64,000 nucleotides of DNA from Alphaproteobacteria bacterium (GTDB lineage: Bacteria > Pseudomonadota > Alphaproteobacteria > UBA8366), in the NCBI GenBank assembly GCA_021774335.1, contig JAJFJD010000023.1:1-64000 (forward strand), given 5' to 3'. Positions within the stretch are counted from its first letter, which is position 1; every line of letters begins with the position of its first letter. A program made the translations under genes and the position numbers. Positions 57,351 through 64,000 of the stretch are shown here, in pieces. The notes beneath the pieces are model-generated. The model made no database searches. It saw only the letters and a list, made by a program, of their open reading frames with translations, and was not told where the DNA came from.

Positions 57351-57911
57351 ATGGCTCAGGAAGAAGAACTTGAGGTGTCTCTCGGACGTCCGGCAGGGGA
57401 TGGTTCTCTGCGGATTCTCGAGGTTATTGGCGTACTGCTGGCGGTCGTGCCGTGCGGCGTCTTGGCCGGTCTCTACCTCGTTTCCGAGGATATCACTTTC
57501 CTCATCGCCTGCGCCTTCTTTGCTGCGATCGCGGTTGTCGTCGTGTTCTGGCGGCGGCCAACCACGGGACGAGGCCGACGCCGAGCCCGCTCGATGCGGG
57601 AGGCCAATGCGTCGCTGCGATCGAAGGCTGGTCACGAGGAGAGCAGTGATGGCCGGCTCACGCGAATTCTAGAACTTGGGGCGGCGCTGCAAGGCAAACT
57701 GACCAAGCGCGCCATGAAGATCGCCGGGTTTCTGGCTTGGATGGCGGTCTGGATTTTCACCGCCGTTTTGTTCACCCGCGTCGCGGAAAATGAAAATGTC
57801 GCCAGTTTGGCCATCTTCGTGATGATCGGATCGCTGAGCCCGCTGATCTTCTATTTTCTCCTCGAAACTGGAGTGAACCGATTGAGCGATCGACTTCGCG
57901 ACGAGGAATGA
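57351..57911 (+). CDS. Membrane protein of unknown function
   Basis: A 186-aa protein with two pairs of likely membrane helices (about 22-66 and 125-165), separated by a basic loop rich in Arg (RRRARSMREA). ATG 57351 was chosen instead of an upstream TTG. No family recognised. It lies between two tRNA genes. Confidence 0.65.
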   Translation: MAQEEELEVSLGRPAGDGSLRILEVIGVLLAVVPCGVLAGLYLVSEDITFLIACAFFAAIAVVVVFWRRPTTGRGRRRARSMREANASLRSKAGHEESSDGRLTRILELGAALQGKLTKRAMKIAGFLAWMAVWIFTAVLFTRVAENENVASLAIFVMIGSLSPLIFYFLLETGVNRLSDRLRDEE

Positions 57912-58025
57912 CTGCCTGCTGTCTGCCATACCTGGCATGCCGAATATCACCGATTTGACGCACATTTCCAGTCTGTTCGCTTGACACTCGGGATGCCGTC
58001 GATTACATGGAGCGACCTCTATCGC

Positions 58026-58102
<77 letters not shown>

Positions 58103-58608
58103 TTTCGACCCTTCATCTCTCCCATATTTCGCCAGGGTATTTCGGTCGTTGCATCGGCGATGCCCAATATTGATCGCCCTTTCATAGCGAATCGCAGTGG
58201 CTTTTTAAGCGATCACAATGGATTCCGCGTTGTTGTTTCCGTTGCGTGCGCAAAGGCGCTGATTTGCGCCCGACTGCTCGGTCAATCGTGTGCAGTCGCT
58301 CGGAATTCAGCGCACGATACGGAAAAATCAACAGATTCAACATATGCGAGCGGTTCTGACGTCGCCTCGCGCGGTATGTGCTTCGCGACGGCTGCGCCCA
58401 ATGGGGAACCGCGGCGGTGGCTGGGCAAGAAATCCTGAGGATTCTGTGACTTCTCGCTTTTACTCGATGGAACCAAACTCTATATTGCACCCTGCTTGAG
58501 CGGCCCGTTTACAGCACAAGAAACAAGAGAAGACGCGGGCAACCGAAGCGCTCCGGATGGAGGGTCTAGGATTGCCGAACCGGGCCGATCAGAGGGTAAG
58601 GGTGGTCA
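58103..58608. other. Long intergenic region upstream of the nuo operon
   Basis: About 500 bp. Open frames on both strands overlap each other and show no coding signs. A candidate promoter (58459-58486) would give a leader of about 115 nt before nuoA. No riboswitch recognised. Confidence 0.45.
58459..58486 (+). promoter_or_regulatory. Candidate promoter of the nuo operon
   Basis: TTTACT (58459-58464), 16 bp, TATATT (58481-58486), in the gap before nuoA. Reasonable but unproved. Confidence 0.4.
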
Positions 58609-58974
58609 ATGGACGAACTGCTTCGGGAATACTTGCCGATCCTGATTTTCTTGGCGGTCGCGTTGGGACTGGCAGGAGCGATGGTGATCGCGAGTTTCAT
58701 TCTCGCTAAACAGAATCCTGATTCCGAGAAACTGTCGGCGTATGAGTGCGGCTTCGAAGCATTCGACGATGCACGTAGTCAATTCGACGTTCGGTTTTAT
58801 CTGGTCGCAATTCTCTTCATCATCTTCGATCTGGAAGTCGCCTTTCTTTTCCCTTGGGCGGTCGCGTTTGGTGATGTCGGTCTCTTTGGGTTTTGGTCGA
58901 TGGTGATTTTTCTCTCCATCCTCACCGTCGGCTTCGTTTATGAATGGCGGAAGGGAGCGTTGGAATGGGAGTAA
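58609..58974 (+). CDS. nuoA: NADH-quinone oxidoreductase subunit A
   Basis: A small membrane subunit of complex I (121 aa) with three membrane helices and the conserved loop [20 protein letters not shown]. First gene of the nuo operon. Its end overlaps nuoB by 10 bp. Confidence 0.97.
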   Translation: MDELLREYLPILIFLAVALGLAGAMVIASFILAKQNPDSEKLSAYECGFEAFDDARSQFDVRFYLVAILFIIFDLEVAFLFPWAVAFGDVGLFGFWSMVIFLSILTVGFVYEWRKGALEWE

Positions 58975-59510
58975 GCGTGGATCCCGGCAAACGCCCGATC
59001 ATGCCCGGTACCGAACAGGATGCGGCGCTAAAGGCCGTAACCGACGAACTGTCCGACAAAGGCTTCATAATCGCGCAGGCGGACAAGCTGGTGAACTGGG
59101 CGCGGACTGGGTCGCTCTGGCCGATGACGTTCGGGCTCGCCTGTTGTGCTGTCGAGATGATGCACGCCTACATGCCGCGATACGATCTTGACCGGTTCGG
59201 CGTTGTGCCGCGCGGCAGTCCACGGCAGTCCGACGTGATGATCGTTGCCGGAACCCTGACCAATAAGATGGCCCCGGCGTTGCGCAAGGTCTACGACCAG
59301 ATGGCTGAACCGCGTTGGGTCATCTCGATGGGATCCTGCGCCAATGGTGGCGGCTATTATCACTATTCATACTCGGTCGTGCGCGGCTGCGACCGGATCG
59401 TCCCCGTCGATATCTATGTGCCGGGATGTCCGCCGACCGCGGAGGCCCTTGTCTATGGAATTCTCCAGTTACAGAAGAAGATTCGCCGTACCGGCACCAT
59501 CGCCCGTTGA
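58965..59510 (+). CDS. nuoB: NADH-quinone oxidoreductase subunit B
   Basis: A 181-aa subunit carrying iron-sulfur cluster N2, which passes electrons to quinone. Cysteines are in [19 protein letters not shown] and [11 protein letters not shown]. Start ATG 58965 has AAGGGAG eight bases before. It lies on the peripheral arm near the quinone site. Confidence 0.98.
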   Translation: MGVSVDPGKRPIMPGTEQDAALKAVTDELSDKGFIIAQADKLVNWARTGSLWPMTFGLACCAVEMMHAYMPRYDLDRFGVVPRGSPRQSDVMIVAGTLTNKMAPALRKVYDQMAEPRWVISMGSCANGGGYYHYSYSVVRGCDRIVPVDIYVPGCPPTAEALVYGILQLQKKIRRTGTIAR

Positions 59511-59539
59511 CCGAGCTAGATCAGACCAGACATTAGACC

Positions 59540-60163
59540 ATGGATGAAAGACTAGAGGCGCTCGAAGAACTGGGCCGCTATGTCGCCGGGCAAATGGGCC
59601 AGGACATAGCCGAGACGGAGATTCGCCACGGAGAGTTGATGCTTCGCGTGCGCCGCGATTCGATCAGCCGAATTCTGTCCTTCCTGTGCAACGATGCGAA
59701 CTGTCTCTTTCAGGTGCTCGTGGACATCTGTGGGGTCGATTATCCCGATCGAGACGAAAGGTTTGAGATCGTCTACAACCTGCTGTCCCTGAAACATAAT
59801 GTTCGGGTCCGGGTGAAGGTGACAACCGACGAGTCGATACCGGTGCCATCGGTCTCGCAGATCTTTCCGGCGGCCGGTTGGTTCGAGCGCGAATGCTGGG
59901 ACATGTATGGCGTCTTCTTTAGCGAGCATCCCGATTTGCGCCGCTTGTTGACCGATTATGGCTTCGATGGTCACCCGCTGCGCAAGGATTTTCCGCTTAC
60001 CGGCTACGTCGAGGTGCGCTACGACGACGAACAGCGCCGGGTCGTTTACGAGCCGGTCAAACTGGTTCAAGAGTTCCGCAGTTTCGATTTCCTCAGTCCC
60101 TGGGAAGGCATGACTCCGCAGCTTCCCGGCGATGAAAAGGCGACCGAGGAGGACGCATCGTGA
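59540..60163 (+). CDS. nuoC: NADH-quinone oxidoreductase subunit C
   Basis: A 207-aa peripheral-arm subunit (30 kDa) with the marks [64 protein letters not shown]. Separate from NuoD, unlike the NuoCD fusion of enterics. It overlaps nuoD by 4 bp (GTG start). Confidence 0.98.
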   Translation: MDERLEALEELGRYVAGQMGQDIAETEIRHGELMLRVRRDSISRILSFLCNDANCLFQVLVDICGVDYPDRDERFEIVYNLLSLKHNVRVRVKVTTDESIPVPSVSQIFPAAGWFERECWDMYGVFFSEHPDLRRLLTDYGFDGHPLRKDFPLTGYVEVRYDDEQRRVVYEPVKLVQEFRSFDFLSPWEGMTPQLPGDEKATEEDAS

Positions 60164-61341
60164 CCGGCGATCCGCAGATCAAGACCATGACGATCAATTT
60201 CGGGCCGCAACATCCGGCTGCGCATGGCGTCTTGCGGATGGTGATGGAGATGGACGGCGAGGTCGTCGAGCGCGTCGATCCGCATATCGGGTTGCTGCAC
60301 CGTGGCACCGAAAAGCTGATCGAATACAAAACGTATTTGCAGGCGATCCCGTATTTCGACCGCCTCGATTACGTTTCGCCGATGTGCCAGGAGCACGCCT
60401 TCGTGCTCGGCGTCGAAAAACTACTCGGGATCGAGCCGCCGCCGCGCGCGCAGTATATCCGGGTTCTTTTCGACGAGATCACCCGCATTCTGAACCATCT
60501 TCTGAACCTGACCGCGTTCGCGCTGGACGTCGGCGCGATGACGCCGATGCTCTGGGGTTTCGAGCATCGCGAATTGCTTATGGAATTCTATGAACGGGTG
60601 TCTGGCGCGCGGTTGCACGCAGCCTACTACCGCGCTGGCGGCGTGCATCAGGACATGCCGGCGGGGCTCGCCGACGATATCAAAGCGTGGTCGGAGACGT
60701 TTCCACAGTTCATCGAAGACATGGAAACGCTGCTGAACGAGAACCGAATCTTCAAGCAGCGCAGCGTCGACATCGGGATCATCTCGGCTCAGGACGCCAT
60801 GGCCTGGGGGTTGAGCGGCCCGATGCTGCGCGGGTCTGGCGTTCCATGGGACTTGCGCAAGGCGCAGCCCTATATGGTGTATGACCAGCTCGACTTCGAT
60901 ATTCCGATCGGCAAGAACGGCGATTGCTACGATCGGTATCTCGTGCGTGTCGAAGAGATGCGGCAGAGTCTGAGAATTATCGACCAATGTCTTGAAAAGA
61001 TGCCGGATGGGCCGGTGCTGATCAAGGAAGACAAGATCGCGCCGCCGAGCCGCGGCGAAATGAAGCACTCGATGGAAGCGCTGATCCATCACTTTAAGCT
61101 CTATACAGAAGGTGTGCATGTGCCGGCTGGCGAAACCTACACCGCCGTCGAGGCGCCGAAGGGCGAATTCGGTGTGTACCTCGTCTCAGACGGCACGAAC
61201 AGACCCTATCGGTGCAAGATCCGGGCGCCCGGGTTTCCGCATCTGCAGGCGATGGAATACATGTGCAAGGGACACATGCTGGCGGATTCAGTGGCGATTC
61301 TTGGATCGATGGACATCGTGTTCGGAGAAATCGACCGGTAG
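60160..61341 (+). CDS. nuoD: NADH-quinone oxidoreductase subunit D
   Basis: A 393-aa (49 kDa) subunit lining the quinone pocket. Motifs: [43 protein letters not shown] at the N-terminus and [15 protein letters not shown] near the C-terminus. GTG start at 60160 overlaps the nuoC stop. Confidence 0.98.
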   Translation: MTGDPQIKTMTINFGPQHPAAHGVLRMVMEMDGEVVERVDPHIGLLHRGTEKLIEYKTYLQAIPYFDRLDYVSPMCQEHAFVLGVEKLLGIEPPPRAQYIRVLFDEITRILNHLLNLTAFALDVGAMTPMLWGFEHRELLMEFYERVSGARLHAAYYRAGGVHQDMPAGLADDIKAWSETFPQFIEDMETLLNENRIFKQRSVDIGIISAQDAMAWGLSGPMLRGSGVPWDLRKAQPYMVYDQLDFDIPIGKNGDCYDRYLVRVEEMRQSLRIIDQCLEKMPDGPVLIKEDKIAPPSRGEMKHSMEALIHHFKLYTEGVHVPAGETYTAVEAPKGEFGVYLVSDGTNRPYRCKIRAPGFPHLQAMEYMCKGHMLADSVAILGSMDIVFGEIDR

Positions 61342-61369
61342 AACGGTCCAACGCGGATAGACGGCACTC

Positions 61370-61957
61370 ATGAGCGAAGAGTTCAAGTTCAACGACGAAA
61401 ACCTTGCGAAGGCGAAAGAAATTATCGCCCGCTATCCGGAAGGCCGGCAGCAGAGCGCGGTCTTGCCGCTGCTCGATATCGCGCAGCGCCAGAATGACGG
61501 GCATGCCAGCGAAGCCGTGATCGAGGCCGTCGCGACCATGCTCGACATGCCGCGCATCCGCGTCACGGAAGTTGCGACCTTCTACACGATGATCAGCACC
61601 ACGCCGGTCGGCAAATATCACCTGCAATGCTGCACGACGACGCCATGCTGGTTGCGTGGTTCTGCCGACGTGGTGGACGCGATCCGCAAGCATCTGGGTA
61701 TTGATTTCGGCGAGACGACCCAGGACGGCCTATTCAGCATGTTGGAGGTCGAATGCCTTGGCGGCTGCGTCAATGCGCCAATTGTGCAGGTCAACGACGA
61801 CTTCTACGAAGACTTGGACGCCGCCAGCGTCGTGAAAATGCTGGAAGCGTTCAAGGCGGGCACGCCGCCGGAACCGGGCACGCAGATCGAGCGGCAGACA
61901 TCGGCGCCGGCCGGCAAAATCACGACCCTACAAGACCTAGAGTTCGCAAAGGGATAA
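61370..61957 (+). CDS. nuoE: NADH-quinone oxidoreductase subunit E
   Basis: A 195-aa (24 kDa) subunit with 2Fe-2S cluster N1a. Cys ligands are in QCCTTTPCWL and VECLGGCVNAP. A Pro/Ala-rich tail is slightly longer than in E. coli. It partners with NuoF and NuoG in the NADH module. Confidence 0.97.
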   Translation: MSEEFKFNDENLAKAKEIIARYPEGRQQSAVLPLLDIAQRQNDGHASEAVIEAVATMLDMPRIRVTEVATFYTMISTTPVGKYHLQCCTTTPCWLRGSADVVDAIRKHLGIDFGETTQDGLFSMLEVECLGGCVNAPIVQVNDDFYEDLDAASVVKMLEAFKAGTPPEPGTQIERQTSAPAGKITTLQDLEFAKG

Positions 61958-61963
61958 GGGGCG

Positions 61964-63253
61964 ATGTTGCAGGACAAGGATAGAATTTTCACTAACCTGT
62001 ACGGGCTCCACGAGTGCAGCTTGGCCGGGGCGCGGCGCCGCGGCGACTGGGACAACACCGCCGACCTGATCAAAAAGGGCGGGGAGTGGATCATTGAGGA
62101 GATGAAGGCGTCGGGCCTGCGGGGACGCGGCGGTGCCGGCTTCCCGACCGGTCTGAAATGGTCCTTCATGCCGAAGGAAAACGACGGCCGTCCGCATTAT
62201 CTCGTCGTCAATGCGGACGAGAGCGAGCCGGGCACCTGTAAGGACCGGGATATCCTGCGGCACGATCCGCACAAACTGGTCGAGGGCTGCCTGATCGCCG
62301 GGTTCGCGATGGGCGCGCATGCGGCCTACGTGTATGTTCGGGGCGAATTCTTCAACGAAGCGGCGGCCTTGCAGAAGGCAGTTGACGAAGCGCGAGAGGC
62401 CGGGTTGCTAGGACCCAACGCCGCCGGGTCCGGATGGGATTTCGAGGTTTACGTCCATCGTGGCGCGGGTGCCTATATCTGCGGCGAGGAAACCGCGCTG
62501 CTGGAAAGCCTGGAAGGCAAGAAGGGTCAGCCGCGGCTGAAGCCGCCATTCCCCGCCATGTCCGGCCTGTATGGCTGCCCGACGACGGTCAACAATGTTG
62601 AGAGCATCGCGGTGGCGCCGACGATCCTGCGGCGTGGCGCGGCATGGTTCGCCGGGTTCGGGCGCGAGAACAACACCGGCACGAAGGTCTTTTGCATTTC
62701 CGGCCATGTCGAACGGCCGTGCAATGTCGAGGAAGTGATGTCGATCCCGATGCGCGAACTGATCGAGAAGCATGCGGGCGGCGTCCGAGGCGGCTGGGAT
62801 AATCTCTTGGCGGTCATTCCCGGCGGTAGTTCGACGCCGCTGTTGCCCAAATCGACCTGCGACGACGTGTTGATGGACTTCGACGCCTTGAAAGAGGTGC
62901 AGTCGGGCCTCGGCACCGCCGCCGTGATCGTGATGGACAAGTCGACCGACGTGGTCAAGGCGATCGCGCGGCTGGCCTATTTCTACAAGCATGAAAGCTG
63001 CGGGCAATGCACGCCGTGCCGGGAAGGGACCGGCTGGATGTGGCGTGTTATGGAGCGCCTGGTCACCGGCGATGCCTCGGTCGAGGAGATCGACACGTTG
63101 CTTGACGTCGCGGGACAGGTCGAAGGACACACGATCTGCGCCTTGGGCGACGCGGCGGCTTGGCCCATTCAAGGATTGATCCGCCATTTCCGCGGGGAGA
63201 TCGAGGACCGCATCATAAAGCGCAAGGCCGGCGGCCGTGCGGCGGCGGCGTAA
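61964..63253 (+). CDS. nuoF: NADH-quinone oxidoreductase subunit F
   Basis: A 429-aa (51 kDa) subunit that binds NADH and FMN and holds cluster N3. The nucleotide site is [16 protein letters not shown] near 48, then [12 protein letters not shown] near 88 and the 4Fe-4S motif [14 protein letters not shown] near 346. It is six bases after nuoE. Confidence 0.98.
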   Translation: MLQDKDRIFTNLYGLHECSLAGARRRGDWDNTADLIKKGGEWIIEEMKASGLRGRGGAGFPTGLKWSFMPKENDGRPHYLVVNADESEPGTCKDRDILRHDPHKLVEGCLIAGFAMGAHAAYVYVRGEFFNEAAALQKAVDEAREAGLLGPNAAGSGWDFEVYVHRGAGAYICGEETALLESLEGKKGQPRLKPPFPAMSGLYGCPTTVNNVESIAVAPTILRRGAAWFAGFGRENNTGTKVFCISGHVERPCNVEEVMSIPMRELIEKHAGGVRGGWDNLLAVIPGGSSTPLLPKSTCDDVLMDFDALKEVQSGLGTAAVIVMDKSTDVVKAIARLAYFYKHESCGQCTPCREGTGWMWRVMERLVTGDASVEEIDTLLDVAGQVEGHTICALGDAAAWPIQGLIRHFRGEIEDRIIKRKAGGRAAAA

Positions 63254-63264
63254 CGGGAGCGTGG

Positions 63265-64000
63265 AATGCCGAAGCTGACGATTAATGGCAAGGAAGTCGA
63301 GGTCGACGCGGGGCTGACAGTCCTGCAGGCCTGCGAGCAGAACGGCGTCGAGATTCCGCGCTTCTGCTATCACGAACGACTGTCGATTGCCGGGAATTGC
63401 CGGATGTGCCTGGTTGAGGTCAAGCCGGGACCGCCGAAACCGGCCGCGTCCTGCGCCCTGCCGGTGGCCGAAGGCATGGAGGTTATGACCGACACGCCGA
63501 TGGTCAAGAAGGCCCGCAACGGCGTCATGGAATTCCTGCTGATCAATCATCCGCTCGATTGCCCGATCTGCGATCAGGGCGGTGAATGCGACCTGCAGGA
63601 TCAGGCGATGGCCTATGGCTATGATGGCAGCCGCTACGACGAGAACAAGCGCGCCGTCAAAGAGAAATACATGGGGCCGCTGGTCAAGACCATCATGACC
63701 CGCTGCATCCATTGCACCCGTTGCGTCCGCTTCATCTCGGAAGTGGCTGGGGTCGACGATATCGGACTGATCAATCGCGGCGAGAACGCCGAGATCACCA
63801 GTCTGGAAAAAGCAATCGGCTCCGAACTGTCGGGCAATGTGATCGATCTGTGCCCGGTGGGCGCGCTGACGTCCAAGCCATATGCATTCACCGCGCGATC
63901 CTGGGAACTTACCAAGACCGAAAGCGTCGACGTGATGGATGCGCTTGGCAGCAATATTCGGATCGACGCGCGCGGCAACGAGGTCATGCGCGTGCTGCCG
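63265..64000 (+). CDS. nuoG: NADH-quinone oxidoreductase subunit G (partial)
   Basis: The N-terminal 245 residues of the 75-kDa subunit; the gene runs past the window edge. The 2Fe-2S domain has [15 protein letters not shown], the N5/N4 ligands follow in [29 protein letters not shown] and LCPVGAL. ATG 63265 follows nuoF by 11 bp with a GGGAG site. Confidence 0.97.

Noticed and set aside
58160..58490. Overlapping frames on both strands in the nuo leader
   Set aside because: They overlap each other, lack RBS and show no recognisable protein pattern.

Overview
The window is a GC-rich chromosomal segment (about 60 % G+C by eye) from an alphaproteobacterium, most likely a free-living, probably marine, Rhodospirillales-like heterotroph. 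The clues are a nuoABCDEFG operon, a tig-clpP-clpX-lon-hupB series with interspersed tRNAs, an AcpXL-like acyl carrier protein beside an LpxD, and many small-organic-acid genes (TauD, PrpF, TcuA, UxaA, MmgE/PrpD, CaiB, IclR). No taxon can be named from sequence alone.

Layout. 1-1500: the right end of an integrated element. A tyrosine integrase reads leftward away from a 3' fragment of tRNA-His, which keeps its own terminator. 1663-6855: a tight five-gene operon (acyl-CoA synthetase, E1 alpha, E1 beta, lipoyl E2, acyl carrier protein) that looks like an accessory 2-oxoacid dehydrogenase with its own ACP. 7246-13333: gltBD. 13583-15763: a soluble hybrid-sensor histidine kinase with a histone-like N-terminal tail. 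15870-20404: three TauD-type dioxygenases, a crotonase, a GlcG/HbpS protein and, between them, a SelW-like selenoprotein with an in-frame UGA that ordinary gene finding misses. 20570-24426: GMC oxidoreductase, a frameshifted remnant of a TRAP permease, an IclR regulator and an Asp/Glu racemase-like protein. 24493-27186: AsmA-like protein and methyltransferase, followed by an AT-rich orphan region ending in a strong terminator. 27621-38585: a catabolic block (PrpF, TcuA-like flavoprotein, peroxiredoxin, split UxaA pair with an MFS transporter, MmgE/PrpD, CaiB/BaiF) mixed with small proteins. 38754-41428: an LpxD-ACP-ketoacyl synthase trio, probably for lipid A or special fatty acids. 42435-45156: queuosine genes queA-queF-queG. 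45204-49979: nuclease-like protein, DUF599 protein, NAD(P)HX repair enzyme, malonyl-CoA decarboxylase and a small conserved protein. 50112-58102: tRNA-Leu, protein quality control (tig, clpP, clpX, lon), hupB, tRNA-Val, a membrane protein and tRNA-Asp. 58609-64000: nuoA to nuoG, with nuoG cut by the window edge.

The most noteworthy items are the unannotated selenoprotein with a SECIS-like hairpin, the tRNA-His attachment scar with adjacent 10-bp tandem repeats, the E1/E2/ACP operon, the LpxD-ACP-KAS trio, and the orphan terminator that may end a small RNA. Family calls rest on recognised motifs read by eye; no database search was run.
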